The notes: a model not told the origin generated them from the sequence alone. A DNA stretch of 64,000 nucleotides from GCA-2746365 sp963711255 (GCA_963711255.1 CAVQDO010000023.1:186001-250000); one strand, 5' to 3'. Shown: positions 43,331 through 53,123, counted from the stretch's first letter. Numbers and translations are program-made.

Positions 43331-45220
43331 TTATATAAGCAATTCCTTAACTCGGTTGTTGATAGTCTCCAGTATGCCGGCTTTGTCGAGTTTCCAGTCG
43401 TGGACTAATTCGGCGGGGTCGCCGTGATTAATCAATTTATCAGGAAAACCGATCTGGAGCAGATTAGTGGTGATATGTCTGGCGTTAAGATGTTCAGAAA
43501 CAGCGCTTCCTGCACCGCCTGCAATGGCATTGTCTTCAATGGTGACCAGTAAATCATGCGACAGTGCCGCCGCCTCGATAGTTTTGGTGTCCAGTGGTTT
43601 GACAAAGCGCATGCTGTATACGCTGGCATCAATTTCTTCGCCGACTTTAAGTGCGGTTGACAGCAGCGGACCGAATACAAGCAGGGCTATTTTCTTACCC
43701 TGCCGTTTCTGTTCTGCCTGGGCAAAGGGCAGGGCTTTTAGTTCATCACTGGTTCCAGTGCCGGCGACAGAACCACGAGGGTAGCGCACAGCGCTGGGCC
43801 CGTCGTGCAGAAAAGCCGTGGTTAACAGGCCGCGGCATTCGGCTTCGTCAGCCGGGGTCATAATGACCATGTTAGGAATACAGCGTAAAAAACTGATGTC
43901 GTAGGCACCGGTATGCGTTGGCCCGTCTGCGCCGACAATACCGGCGCGATCGATGGCAAAGACGACAGAAAGATTCTGCAGTGCGACATCGTGTATTAAC
44001 TGGTCATAAGCGCGCTGTAAAAAGGTGGAATATATTGCTACCACGGGTTTTAAACCGTCACAGGCCATACCGGCGGCCAGCGTTACCGCGTGCTGTTCAG
44101 CGATACCAACATCAAAGTAACGTTTTGGAAAGCGTTGGGAAAACTCGACCAGTCCAGAACCTTCGCGCATCGCCGGGGTAATGCCGACCAGGCTTTCATC
44201 CTGGGCGGCCATATCGCATAACCATTCGCTGAATATTTCGGTGTAACTGGGGGCCTTTGCTGCACCGGTGGTGCGGGTTTTTCCGGTGCTCAAATCAAAG
44301 GCGCTGACGCCATGAAATTTAACCGGGGCGTCTTCTGCCGGGAAGTAACCTTTGCCTTTCTGGGTTTTGATGTGCAGCAGTCTTGGCCCTGATTGCTGGT
44401 TGATGTTTCGTAATACAGGGATCAGTGTATCCAGGTCATGCCCGTCGACGGGGCCGAAATAATTAAAACCGAGTTCTTCAAACAGTGTGCCCGGTGCCAC
44501 CATGCCTTTGACGTGTTCCTCGGTGCGGCGCGCCAGTTCCAGCGCCGGCGGTATATTCTCCAGCACTTTTTTGCCACCTTCGCGAATAGTGGAAAACAGG
44601 TTGCCAGATAACAGCCGGGTCAGGTGGTTAGAAAGTGCACCGACGTTAGGTGAGATCGACATGTCGTTATCATTGAGAATAACCAGCAGATTGGCGTCAT
44701 CAGCATTATGCATGGCGCCAGCGTGGTTGAGTGCTTCAAAGGCCATGCCGGCGGTCATTGCACCATCACCGATGATGGCCACACAGTGGCGGTTTTCCTT
44801 GTTCTGCCTGGCCGCAATACTCATGCCCAGTGCGGCGGCGATGGAGGTGCTGGAGTGTCCGGTACCGAAGGCATCGTATTCACTTTCCTCACGTTTTGGA
44901 AAACCGGCGATGCCACCTTTTTGCCGTAATGTCTTCATTTGTTCACGACGGCCGGTGAGGATTTTATGCGGGTAAGTCTGGTGGCCTACATCCCATACCA
45001 GGCGGTCATAAGGCGTATTGAACACGTAATGCAGGGCAACGGTTAGTTCGATAGTGCCGAGTCCGGCGGATAAATGACCCCCGGTGGAGGAAACACTGCT
45101 GAGTAAGAATTCACGCAGCTGTCGCGCGAGTTCTTTCAGTTGCAACTCATTTAGCTGGCGTACATCAGCCGGGGAGTTAATGGACTCCAGTAGTGACCAG
45201 TTTGAGTTAGAGAATGGCAT
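43331..45220 (-). CDS. dxs: 1-deoxy-D-xylulose-5-phosphate synthase
   Basis: Dxs joins pyruvate and glyceraldehyde 3-phosphate with thiamine diphosphate, the first step of the MEP isoprenoid pathway. The ThDP motif GDGAMTAGMAFEALNHAG (about residues 151-168) and the transketolase segments DVGIAEQHAVTLAAGMA and DGPTHTGAYD are present. The length of 629 residues fits. It is the last gene of the xseB-ispA-dxs unit, 15 bases after ispA. Confidence 0.97.
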   Translation of the reverse strand: MPFSNSNWSLLESINSPADVRQLNELQLKELARQLREFLLSSVSSTGGHLSAGLGTIELTVALHYVFNTPYDRLVWDVGHQTYPHKILTGRREQMKTLRQKGGIAGFPKREESEYDAFGTGHSSTSIAAALGMSIAARQNKENRHCVAIIGDGAMTAGMAFEALNHAGAMHNADDANLLVILNDNDMSISPNVGALSNHLTRLLSGNLFSTIREGGKKVLENIPPALELARRTEEHVKGMVAPGTLFEELGFNYFGPVDGHDLDTLIPVLRNINQQSGPRLLHIKTQKGKGYFPAEDAPVKFHGVSAFDLSTGKTRTTGAAKAPSYTEIFSEWLCDMAAQDESLVGITPAMREGSGLVEFSQRFPKRYFDVGIAEQHAVTLAAGMACDGLKPVVAIYSTFLQRAYDQLIHDVALQNLSVVFAIDRAGIVGADGPTHTGAYDISFLRCIPNMVIMTPADEAECRGLLTTAFLHDGPSAVRYPRGSVAGTGTSDELKALPFAQAEQKRQGKKIALLVFGPLLSTALKVGEEIDASVYSMRFVKPLDTKTIEAAALSHDLLVTIEDNAIAGGAGSAVSEHLNARHITTNLLQIGFPDKLINHGDPAELVHDWKLDKAGILETINNRVKELLI

Positions 45221-45235
45221 GAGTAATGTGCTTGC

Positions 45236-46132
45236 TTAAAATTGCCGTTCGACAATATAGGCGGACAGCAGGCGTAAACTATCCGCCTTTTCGTCCAGTG
45301 GTTCAAGGTGTTTAAGAGCCAGTACGTGTTGTTTTTGCGCCAGTTCAATCGAGGCATCGAGACCGATAATAGCCGGGAAAGTTGGCTTTTCCTGTTCGAT
45401 ATCCGAACCCTGTGGTTTGCCCAGTGTTTCGGTGTCACCGATAACATCGAGAATATCGTCCTGGATTTGAAATGATAAGCCGATGCACTGCGCATAGTTG
45501 TTCAGTATTTCACTTTCCTGCACCGATATATCCTGTTTACACATACCGCCAAGCATAATACTGGCACGTATCAGGGCGCCGGTTTTAAGCTGATGCATGT
45601 GCTCAAGTTGCGGCAGTGTCAGTTGTTTGCCGACCGAGGCAAGGTCTACCGCCTGACCGCCTGCCATGCCGTGCGCACCGCTGGCTTCGGTTAACAGGCT
45701 CAGCATGTTAATGCGATGCGCCGGTGTCAGTTCAATGTGATCATCTTTCGCCAGGATCTCATAGGCCAGCGCCTGCAGGGCATCACCCGCCAGTATTGCT
45801 GTGGCTTCATCAAAGGCCTTGTGGCAGGTCAGGCGGCCGCGGCGAAGGTCATCGTCGTCCATCGCGGGCAGATCATCATGAATCAGTGAATAGGCGTGGA
45901 TCATTTCAACCGCACAGGCAGGGATATCCATCAGGTCTGTCGATACACCAAGGGCTTCGCCTGCAGCATAAACCATCGCCGGACGGATGCGTTTGCCACC
46001 GCCGATAACTGAATAGCGTATGGCTTCAGCCAGGTTGTGCTCTGGCGGGTCGTCGGAGGGCAGGTATTTATCTAAAGCGGAATTAACACGCTTCTGAAAA
46101 TTCTCCAGACGTGATTGAAAGGCATGTGACAT
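45236..46132 (-). CDS. ispA: (2E,6E)-farnesyl diphosphate synthase
   Basis: IspA condenses isopentenyl diphosphate with dimethylallyl and geranyl diphosphates to make farnesyl diphosphate. Both aspartate motifs are clear: HDDLPAMDDDDLRRGR (about residues 84-99) and QIQDDILDVIGD (about 222-233). The 298-residue size matches E. coli IspA (299). It lies 5 bases downstream of xseB and 15 bases upstream of dxs, as in many gammaproteobacteria. Confidence 0.96.
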   Translation of the reverse strand: MSHAFQSRLENFQKRVNSALDKYLPSDDPPEHNLAEAIRYSVIGGGKRIRPAMVYAAGEALGVSTDLMDIPACAVEMIHAYSLIHDDLPAMDDDDLRRGRLTCHKAFDEATAILAGDALQALAYEILAKDDHIELTPAHRINMLSLLTEASGAHGMAGGQAVDLASVGKQLTLPQLEHMHQLKTGALIRASIMLGGMCKQDISVQESEILNNYAQCIGLSFQIQDDILDVIGDTETLGKPQGSDIEQEKPTFPAIIGLDASIELAQKQHVLALKHLEPLDEKADSLRLLSAYIVERQF

Positions 46133-46137
46133 CTAGG

Positions 46138-46368
46138 CTAATCGTCCAGCTCTATGTCTTGTTCGAGTAATTTTCCGTTCTTTTCGACCAGCTCTTTGAT
46201 TTTCAATTCTGCATTTTGCAGAGCCTGCTGGCATTCGGTGCTTAAGGCGATGCCTTTTTCAAAGCGCTTTAAGGATTCTTCAAGACTCAGATTGCCCTGT
46301 TCCATATCTTCGACCAGGGTTTCAAGTTCGCTTAATGCTTTTTCAAAATTGGGTGTCTTTTTAGCCAT
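46138..46368 (-). CDS. xseB: Exodeoxyribonuclease VII small subunit
   Basis: XseB with XseA forms exonuclease VII, which degrades single-stranded DNA to oligonucleotides. The 76-residue protein, MAKKTPNFEKALSELETLVE, then LEESLKRFEKGIALSTECQQ, has the helical pattern of the family. The start ATG 46368 replaces a TTG 15 bases upstream because it gives the standard N-terminus. A TAAAAT sequence 5 bases before the ATG hints at a leaderless message. First gene of the ispA-dxs unit. Confidence 0.9.
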   Translation of the reverse strand: MAKKTPNFEKALSELETLVEDMEQGNLSLEESLKRFEKGIALSTECQQALQNAELKIKELVEKNGKLLEQDIELDD

Positions 46369-46373
46369 GGCGC

Positions 46374-46379
46374 ATTTTA
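46374..46379 (-). promoter_or_regulatory. Extended -10 candidate for xseB-ispA-dxs
   Basis: On the minus strand TGCTAAAAT is an extended -10 element ending 5 bases before the xseB ATG. Transcription from it would start at or next to the start codon. No convincing -35 box was seen. Confidence 0.35.
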
Positions 46380-46462
46380 GCAAAAATCACCGTGAAGGAT
46401 ACAGTGTACTTGAATATCTTTATTTGCCGCTAAGATTCAGATTTCTTAAAATTATTTTTCAG

Positions 46463-46572
46463 CGCAGATTAGGGCAGGACGCCCGTAAGTAGAGTAACGC
46501 ATACTGTCATGGATGGCAGGTAGTAGAACAATGCAGGAGCTATTGTCGAGGAGCAGTTACCGAGGCGCAGAG
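46463..46572. repeat. 110-base structured repeat, copy A
   Basis: Nearly identical to 55386-55495: the two copies differ at about two positions. It folds into three consecutive hairpins: GGGC / GCCC, CTGTCA / TGGCAG, and ACAAT / ATTGT. In copy B the middle stem reads CTGCCA / TGGCAG, so the difference turns a G-T pair into a C-G pair and keeps the stem. Its right end merges with the palindrome at 46559. Confidence 0.85.
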
Positions 46573-46638
46573 GGCGCGGAGAAAAAATTATCTTTGGTTT
46601 TTAAAATATAAACCCGCTTTTCTCTGCGTCTCTGCGGT
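46559..46638. repeat. Interrupted palindrome, copy 2
   Basis: Left arm ACCGAGGCGCAGAG, right arm CTCTGCGTCTCTGCGGT, same family as 20835-20921. The left arm is adjacent to the 110-base repeat, and the right arm ends 9 bases before the radA stop. Confidence 0.8.
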
Positions 46639-46646
46639 AAAAGCTT

Positions 46647-48017
46647 CTAAAGCGTGATAGCACTATCTATTAATTCACTGACACGCTGCACCGCGATGAT
46701 GTTGAGTCCGTCGATTTTTTCACCTTTCCTGGGCATGTTGGCTTTTGGAATGATTGCCGTTTTAAAGCCATGTTTAGCTGCTTCGCGCAGACGTTCCTGG
46801 CCATTGGAAACAGGGCGAATCTCGCCTGCTAAACCGACTTCACCAAAGGTGAATACATCGTTTGGCAGGGGCTTGTCGCGGAAGCTGGATAAGGCGGCAA
46901 GAATGATCGCGGTATCGGCAGAGGTCTCGGTCAGGCGCACACCGCCAACCACATTAATAAACACATCCTGATCGAACATGGCGATGCCGGCGTGGCGATG
47001 CATGACTGCCAGCAGCATGTTTAGTCGATTGGGATCGAGTCCCAGGCAAACACGCCGTGGATTGTTGCTGTGACTTTCGTCGACCAGCGCCTGTAATTCG
47101 ATAAGCAGCGGGCGGCTGCCTTCACGGGTAACAGTAATAATGCTGCCAGATACAGGTGCTTCATGGCGGGATAGGAATATTGCCGACGGGTTGCTGACGG
47201 TTTTTAATCCCTCATCGGTCATGGCGAAAATGCCGAGTTCGTTGACTGCACCAAAGCGGTTCTTGATGGCGCGTATCATACGATAACGCTCTCCCGGGTC
47301 GCCTTCAAAATAAAGTACCGTATCCACCATGTGCTCCAGTACGCGCGGACCGGCAAGGGTGCCTTCCTTGGTGACGTGGCCGACCAGGAACAGGGCGGTG
47401 CCGGTTTGCTTGGCAAAGCGAACCAGTTGCGCCGCACTTTCGCGTACCTGGGCAACACCGCCGGGAGCCGACTGCAGTGACTCGGTATAGATGGTCTGAA
47501 TGGAATCGATGACGATAACTTTGGGTTTTTGCTCACCGGACAGTGTGATGATGTTTTCCACGCAGGTTTCAGACAGTAGTTTCAAACCCCGGTCTTCCAG
47601 TCCCAGTCGATGTGCGCGCATACTCACCTGTTGCAGCGATTCCTCACCGGTAACATAGAGGCAGGGAAGTGACTGGCTCAGGCTGGCCAGGCACTGCGTT
47701 AACAGGGTCGACTTTCCAATGCCGGGGTCGCCGCCGATTAAGGTCACGGAGCCATGTACCAGACCGCCTCCAAGAACACGGTCTAATTCACCGATGTTTG
47801 TTGGCGTGCGCATTTCTTCAAGCATCTGGATGTCTACCAGTGCCTGTATTTTTGCCTGGCCTTTTTTGCCGGCAAAACCCTGACGGTTGTTGGTGGTAAT
47901 GGCAGTAATGGTTTCACTCATGGTGTTCCATTCACCACAGTCGCCACACTGGCCGGCCCACTTTGTATGGCTGGCACCACAGGCATTGCAGGCATACTGT
48001 ATTTTTGTTTTAGCCAT
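46647..48017 (-). CDS. radA: DNA repair protein RadA
   Basis: RadA (Sms) is a RecA-like helicase that drives branch migration in recombination and repair. A C4 zinc finger starts the protein (YACNACGASHTKWAGQCGDCG); the Walker A motif GGDPGIGKSTLL (about residues 94-105) follows; KNRFG is the RadA signature; and the Lon-like C-terminal domain spans about 300-456. Length 456 is standard. It begins 2 bases after the CorC-like gene ends, so the two share a transcript. Confidence 0.96.
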   Translation of the reverse strand: MAKTKIQYACNACGASHTKWAGQCGDCGEWNTMSETITAITTNNRQGFAGKKGQAKIQALVDIQMLEEMRTPTNIGELDRVLGGGLVHGSVTLIGGDPGIGKSTLLTQCLASLSQSLPCLYVTGEESLQQVSMRAHRLGLEDRGLKLLSETCVENIITLSGEQKPKVIVIDSIQTIYTESLQSAPGGVAQVRESAAQLVRFAKQTGTALFLVGHVTKEGTLAGPRVLEHMVDTVLYFEGDPGERYRMIRAIKNRFGAVNELGIFAMTDEGLKTVSNPSAIFLSRHEAPVSGSIITVTREGSRPLLIELQALVDESHSNNPRRVCLGLDPNRLNMLLAVMHRHAGIAMFDQDVFINVVGGVRLTETSADTAIILAALSSFRDKPLPNDVFTFGEVGLAGEIRPVSNGQERLREAAKHGFKTAIIPKANMPRKGEKIDGLNIIAVQRVSELIDSAITL

Positions 48018-48019
48018 AA

Positions 48020-49330
48020 TCAGGAGTGCTGGTCGTTGTCATATTCAGTATCATCGTCAGATTCGGTTTCTACCGCTTTGTTGCTTTTAACCCTGGCTGT
48101 TTGAACCGCGTTGTTCGTTGTTCGAGTGATTTCGATAGTGTAATCACCGATCATCAGGCTGGTGCCATTTTGCGGAATAATTTCCATGTGCTCCAGGATT
48201 AAACCATTCAGTGTTTTTGGCCCTTTAGCCGGTAATGACCAGTCTAGTGCACGATTAATATCGCGTAAGTGTGTATTGCCGTCAATCAGGTAACTATTGT
48301 CTGCCTGTTCATGTATTCCCGGATTCCGGGTAGGTGAATCAGTGGTAAACTGGCCGACAATTTCTTCTAAAATATCTTCCAGTGTTACCAGCCCCTGGAT
48401 GCTGCCGTATTCATCGACGACAAGGCCTGAACGGCGGCGGTTTTCCTGAAAGTTTAATAACTGTTGGGTCAGCGGTGTGGCAGCAGGAATAAAATACGCT
48501 GGTGCGATCAAGCCCTTCAGCGATTTCATGTTCAGTTCATCGCGTGCAAACAGGTTGAGCACTTTACGTAAATGCAGTACGCCGATAGTGTTATCGATGC
48601 TGTCATGAAATACAGGTATGCGCGTGCGCTGGCTATGGGTTAGCTGATGTAAAATATCATTCCATTCGTCATTTAGATCAATGCCGGTAATTTCATTACG
48701 AGGAATCATAATATCTTCTACGCTGACCTGCTCAAGGTCAAGAATACTTAGCAGCATATCGGAGTGAGACTGCGGCATAAAGTGCTCGGCTTCGACGACA
48801 ACGGCACGCAATTCTTCGCTGCTCAATTCCTGTTTTGCCTGGCGGTCGGGGTGAATGCCAATGAGTCGCAGCAATGCATTGGAAAAGATATTGACCGACC
48901 AGACAAATGGATACAGCGGTGTAGCAATAATGGTATAAACATACGATGCCGGGAAAGCCAGTTTTTCGGGTTTTAATGCCGCCAGGGTCTTGGGGGTAAC
49001 TTCGGAAAACACCAGGATGACAAATGCCAGTGCGATCGGCGCAATGGCTATGCCTATTTCACCGTACAGGCGCAGGGCAATGATTGTGGCGATGGTGGCG
49101 GCAAAAATGTTGACTATATTATTGCCCAGCAATATCAAACCGAGCAACCTGTCCGGGCGGCTTAACAGTTTAAGCGACAACTGTGCGGCTTTATGGCCAT
49201 TATCTGCAAGACTTTTCAGGCGATAACGGTTGAGGGTCATTAATGCGGTTTCAGAACCTGAAAAGAAACCTGAAAGTAATATCAGGATTGCAAGAATGAT
49301 AAACAGCGTTGCTGTTGTTAGTTCGTTCAA
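48020..49330 (-). CDS. CNNM / CorC-HlyC family membrane protein
   Basis: Domains: DUF21 with four membrane segments (about residues 8-190, LFIILAILILLSGFFSGSET at the start), two CBS domains (about 205-325, MIPRNEITGID and VVDEYGSIQGLVTLEDILEE), and a C-terminal CorC_HlyC domain (about 340-415). CNNM proteins transport or regulate Mg2+ or Co2+; the family in E. coli is represented by YfjD and CorB. The 436-residue protein is next to radA on one side and ypjD on the other, as in other gammaproteobacteria. Confidence 0.9.
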   Translation of the reverse strand: MNELTTATLFIILAILILLSGFFSGSETALMTLNRYRLKSLADNGHKAAQLSLKLLSRPDRLLGLILLGNNIVNIFAATIATIIALRLYGEIGIAIAPIALAFVILVFSEVTPKTLAALKPEKLAFPASYVYTIIATPLYPFVWSVNIFSNALLRLIGIHPDRQAKQELSSEELRAVVVEAEHFMPQSHSDMLLSILDLEQVSVEDIMIPRNEITGIDLNDEWNDILHQLTHSQRTRIPVFHDSIDNTIGVLHLRKVLNLFARDELNMKSLKGLIAPAYFIPAATPLTQQLLNFQENRRRSGLVVDEYGSIQGLVTLEDILEEIVGQFTTDSPTRNPGIHEQADNSYLIDGNTHLRDINRALDWSLPAKGPKTLNGLILEHMEIIPQNGTSLMIGDYTIEITRTTNNAVQTARVKSNKAVETESDDDTEYDNDQHS

Positions 49331-49454
49331 GAAGAAAGGTCTCTTGTCACTTAGGTTGAGTTATTGGCTTGTGTAATACTGGGCTAATTATGTGCGTACC
49401 GCTGCCGGAGTCAAGTGTTATGAAGATTCTATTCCGGCGAGGCCTGCGTGATAC

Positions 49455-50276
49455 CTAGGTAAGTAAAATTTCCAGGACAAATTTACTGCCAAAGTAAGCC
49501 AGCATCAGGCTGGCAAAACCGGCCAGTGTCCAGCGTATAGCGGTGCGCCCGCGCCAGCCAAGTTTCCAGTGGCCAAGTAGCAGCACCAGGAAGACAAACC
49601 AGGCCAGAATCGACAAAATAGTTTTATGTGCCAGCTGCTGGGCAAACATATTTTCCAGGAAAATAAGACCACTGCCCAGTGAAATTGTCAGCGCGGTAAA
49701 ACCGATAACGATGACTTCAAATAATAATGCTTCCATATGCCTTAACGGTGGCATTAAGCGGATCATGCCGCCAGGCTGATGGGCATGAAGAAACTTATTC
49801 TGTATCGACAGTAAAATGGCCTGTAATGCAGCAAGTGCTAACAGGCTGTAGGCAATGATTGAAGTCGATATATGAAAGATCAGTGCTTTGGAACTACTGG
49901 CCGCCAGTAAATGGTGGCTGTTGATATTAAACTCAAACAGCATAGTGATAACCGCGACGGGGAGCAGTATGATGGCGAGTATTTCTACCGGGTGGCGCCA
50001 GGTTGCTATCAGGGTGAAGAATATAATTGAAGCGCTGACCAGGGACAAAGCATTATAAAAGCCGAGGTCGATGCCCATCGGTGTAATCATGCTGCTAAAC
50101 AGACCCATACTATGGAGTATTAAACCAGCCAGGCCGATGCTAACAATACGTTTTTTACTGAGCACAGTAACCTTGTCACTAGCTTGAGCATTAGCCTGTT
50201 TGAGCTGGAAAAACAGGAGAGCGGCACAGGCTAAATACAGAATAACGGCACTAAAAGTAAAGATATATGTATTCAT
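49455..50276 (-). CDS. ypjD: CcsA/HemX-type inner-membrane protein YpjD
   Basis: A 273-residue inner-membrane protein with eight helices and the tryptophan/histidine pattern of the cytochrome c assembly family (SKALIFHISTSIIAYSLLAL, and LAWFVFLVLLLGHWKLGWRG at about residues 228-247). YpjD is linked to heme handling only by family; the function is unknown. It lies upstream of the CNNM gene and divergent, across a short gap, from the phosphodiesterase and ffh genes, the usual setting of ypjD. Confidence 0.85.
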   Translation of the reverse strand: MNTYIFTFSAVILYLACAALLFFQLKQANAQASDKVTVLSKKRIVSIGLAGLILHSMGLFSSMITPMGIDLGFYNALSLVSASIIFFTLIATWRHPVEILAIILLPVAVITMLFEFNINSHHLLAASSSKALIFHISTSIIAYSLLALAALQAILLSIQNKFLHAHQPGGMIRLMPPLRHMEALLFEVIVIGFTALTISLGSGLIFLENMFAQQLAHKTILSILAWFVFLVLLLGHWKLGWRGRTAIRWTLAGFASLMLAYFGSKFVLEILLT

Positions 50277-50517
50277 ACGAAATTGGTTTTGCTGGTCTAT
50301 ACTGGCTTAGAACGTAATAATTATTAATAATAATGATAAATAACAGGCTGTTACTGGCGTTGATTGCATAAAATGTGAGCTTGTTCACAATCTGACTCGC
50401 CTGTCGACGTATACTTTTTCCATAAGGTCGCATCATGAGGTCGCATGTTATCACTAGAATAGACCATTATAAAAATTATTAGATAAATAGTGTTGTACAA
50501 ATGCGAGTTAGCCAATA

Positions 50518-51285
50518 ATGAAAGTGCGAGTTTTAGGATGTAGTGGTGGTATAAGTCAGAATGTGGCGACTACGTCCTTTTTGCTGGATGATGATATTTT
50601 GATTGATGCAGGTACTGGCGTGTGTGACCTGTCGCTGGATGAAATGCGTCGTATCAGGCATATTTTTGTTACCCATTCGCATCTTGATCATATTGCTTCT
50701 ATTCCATTACTTGCCGATACCCTTTTCGATGATTTGATAGGCCGGCCCATTATAGTGCACGCACTTCCAGACACTTTAAAAGCATTGCGAGACAATATTT
50801 TTAACTGGACGATCTGGCCCAATTTTACCGAATTGCCGCATAAGACGAACGCGGTACTGAAGCTGGAGCCTATGGATGCCGGTTCAGTGTTTGAACTATC
50901 CGGTCGCCACATTGAAATGATTAGCGTTAATCATACCGTGCCCGGCGTAGGATACTGCGTTAAGTCAGCGGGCAAGGTGTTCGCTTTTAGCGGTGATACT
51001 ACCAGTAATGAAAACTTCTGGGCAGCACTGAACAGGCACGATTCGCTGGATTTATTATTTGTAGAATCGGCTTTTGCCAACAAGGATATAGAGCTGGCGA
51101 AAGTCGCTTTTCATTATTGCCCGCAGCTGCTGGCGGAAGACCTGAAAAAACTGAAACACAAAACCAAAGTGTGCATTACCCATCTAAAACCCGGCAGCGA
51201 GTCGGAAATTATTCAGCAGTGTGAAGAAGCTATGCCCGACAGGGAAATACATCAGCTGAAAAGCGGTGATGTATTTCAGCTGTGA
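50518..51285 (+). CDS. Metallo-beta-lactamase-fold phosphodiesterase, cAMP class II type
   Basis: A 255-residue cytoplasmic enzyme. The metal-binding motif THSHLDHIAS (about residues 51-60) is that of the MBL superfamily; VNHTVPGVGY, FSGDTTSNENF and ITHLKPGSE supply the remaining His/Asp ligands. The overall form, including the phosphodiesterase-like HSHLDH, matches class II 3',5'-cyclic nucleotide phosphodiesterases. No adenylate cyclase is in the window, so cAMP is a family-based guess. Monocistronic, followed by a palindromic repeat. Confidence 0.8.
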   Translation: MKVRVLGCSGGISQNVATTSFLLDDDILIDAGTGVCDLSLDEMRRIRHIFVTHSHLDHIASIPLLADTLFDDLIGRPIIVHALPDTLKALRDNIFNWTIWPNFTELPHKTNAVLKLEPMDAGSVFELSGRHIEMISVNHTVPGVGYCVKSAGKVFAFSGDTTSNENFWAALNRHDSLDLLFVESAFANKDIELAKVAFHYCPQLLAEDLKKLKHKTKVCITHLKPGSESEIIQQCEEAMPDREIHQLKSGDVFQL

Positions 51286-51298
51286 TAATAAATGTATT

Positions 51299-51388
51299 AC
51301 CGCAGAGGCGCAGAGGTCGCTGAGAAAAACGAACTTGTGTTTTTAAAATAGAAACTGGTTTTACTCTGCGCCTCCGCGTCTCCGCGGT
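51299..51388. repeat. Interrupted palindrome, copy 3
   Basis: ACCGCAGAGGCGCAGAGG on the left and CTCTGCGCCTCCGCGTCTCC-GCGGT on the right, between the phosphodiesterase gene and ffh. Same family as 20835-20921. Confidence 0.8.
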
Positions 51389-51440
51389 ACTGTTTTTATC
51401 ATTTTTTGAAATATATTAAGAAGTGCTTCCACTATTTCGA

Positions 51441-51446
51441 TATAAT
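51441..51446 (+). promoter_or_regulatory. -10 box for ffh
   Basis: A perfect TATAAT lies 40 bases before the ffh ATG; a clear -35 box was not found. Confidence 0.4.
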
Positions 51447-51486
51447 TCCATTCTTAAGTTAGTAACTCTCTATATACAGGTATGCC

Positions 51487-52866
51487 ATGTTTGATGGATT
51501 AAGTGACCGTCTTGCCAGTACTGCGCAGAAACTGCGTGGTGAAGGCCGATTAACCGAAGATAATATTCAGGATGCTTTGCGCGATGTGCGTATGGCGTTG
51601 CTGGAAGCCGATGTTGCGCTGGCCGTGGTTCGCGCTTTCATCGACGATGTTAAGCAGCGCGCATTAGGTGAAGAGGTCTTAACCAGCCTGAAACCGGGCC
51701 AGGTTTTCATCAACATCGTTCAGGAAGAACTGGTCAAGGTCATGGGTGCGCAGAACGAGCGCCTGGACTTGAGCGCGCAGCCGCCGGCCGTGGTGTTAAT
51801 GGCTGGTTTACAGGGTGCGGGTAAAACCACCACTGTCGCAAAACTGGCAAAAATGCTGAGCGAGCGTGAGAAGAAAAAATCGCTGCTGGTGAGTTGTGAT
51901 ATTTATCGTCCTGCTGCTATTGAACAGTTAAAAACACTGGCGACGCAGGTTGGTGCCGAATTCTTTCCCAGCAGTACTGAGCAGAAACCGGTCGATATTG
52001 CCCGCGCCGCGATAGCGCACGCGCGCAAACACTTTATTGATGTGGTGCTGGTGGATACTGCCGGTCGTCTGCATATTGATGCGGAAATGATGGATGAGAT
52101 TAAATCCATCCATGCCGCGGTCAACCCGGTTGAGACCTTGTTCGTGGTTGACAGTATGACCGGTCAGGATGCCGCGATTACGGCGCAGGCATTTAATGAG
52201 GCATTGCCCTTAACCGGTGTTGTGCTGACCAAAACCGATGGTGATGCCCGCGGCGGTGCGGCATTGTCCATTCGGCAGATTACCGGCAAACCGATTAAAT
52301 TTATGGGTTCCGGTGAAAAGGTAGAAGCACTTGAGCCATTTCACCCGGATCGCGTGGCATCACGTATTCTGGGCATGGGCGATGTGCTTTCGCTGGTCGA
52401 AGAAGTTCAGCAGAAGGTTGACCATAAAAAAGCCGCGCAGTTGGCGAAAAAAGTTCAAAAGGGTAAGAATTTTGACTTTAATGACCTGAAAGAACAGTTC
52501 GAGCAAATGCAGAATATGGGCGGCATGGCCGGGTTAATGGACAAGCTGCCAGGCATGCCGGGAATGGCGGACAAGCTTAAAGACAAGGTGAATGATAAGG
52601 AAATGAGCCGCATGGTTGGCATCATCAATTCCATGACGCCTAAAGAACGAGCTTTTCCGGATATCATCAAAGGCTCCAGAAAACGCCGTATAGCAGCGGG
52701 CTGCGGCCTGCAGGTGCAGGATGTGAATCGCCTCATGAAGCAGCAGATGCAAATGAAGAAGATGATGAAGAAAATGTCCAAAGGCGGCATGGCAAAAATG
52801 ATGCGCGCCATGAAAGGCGGCGGTATGCCACCTGGTATGGGCGGCCCTGGTGGTATGGGGTTTTAG
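51487..52866 (+). CDS. ffh: Signal recognition particle protein
   Basis: Ffh with 4.5S RNA recognises hydrophobic signal sequences on ribosomes and brings them to FtsY. NG domain: GLQGAGKTTTVAKLA (about residues 101-115), DTAGRLHID and TKTDGDARGGAAL. M domain (about 325-430), rich in methionine, with RRIAAGCGLQVQDVNRLMKQ, the RNA-binding segment. The tail is a Gly/Met/Pro-rich stretch. Length 459 is standard. Confidence 0.97.
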   Translation: MFDGLSDRLASTAQKLRGEGRLTEDNIQDALRDVRMALLEADVALAVVRAFIDDVKQRALGEEVLTSLKPGQVFINIVQEELVKVMGAQNERLDLSAQPPAVVLMAGLQGAGKTTTVAKLAKMLSEREKKKSLLVSCDIYRPAAIEQLKTLATQVGAEFFPSSTEQKPVDIARAAIAHARKHFIDVVLVDTAGRLHIDAEMMDEIKSIHAAVNPVETLFVVDSMTGQDAAITAQAFNEALPLTGVVLTKTDGDARGGAALSIRQITGKPIKFMGSGEKVEALEPFHPDRVASRILGMGDVLSLVEEVQQKVDHKKAAQLAKKVQKGKNFDFNDLKEQFEQMQNMGGMAGLMDKLPGMPGMADKLKDKVNDKEMSRMVGIINSMTPKERAFPDIIKGSRKRRIAAGCGLQVQDVNRLMKQQMQMKKMMKKMSKGGMAKMMRAMKGGGMPPGMGGPGGMGF

Positions 52867-52906
52867 GTGGCTTTTTGTTCAGTTAAAGCAAGACTTAAAG
52901 ACATTC

Positions 52907-52995
52907 ACCGCTGAGACGCGGAGGCGCAGAGGAAAACAATATTTGTTTTAATGCTATTTACCGAGTTTTTCTCTGCGTCTCCGCGTCTCTGCGGT
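52907..52995. repeat. Interrupted palindrome, copy 4
   Basis: ACCGCTGAGACGCGGAGGCG on the left and CTCTGCGTCTCCGCGTCTCT-GCGGT on the right. Lies between ffh and the rpsP operon. Same family as 20835-20921. Confidence 0.8.
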
Positions 52996-53123
52996 AAAAC
53001 ACTTCTAGTGTTTTCAAGGATTTAGTGCCCTTTTTTAAGGATTAGTGCTGTGTCAGTTCTATATCGACCAGTCATTCCTGTTTTTATCCGTCAAACAGGC
53101 TTCCATCTGAAGAAATTATCACG

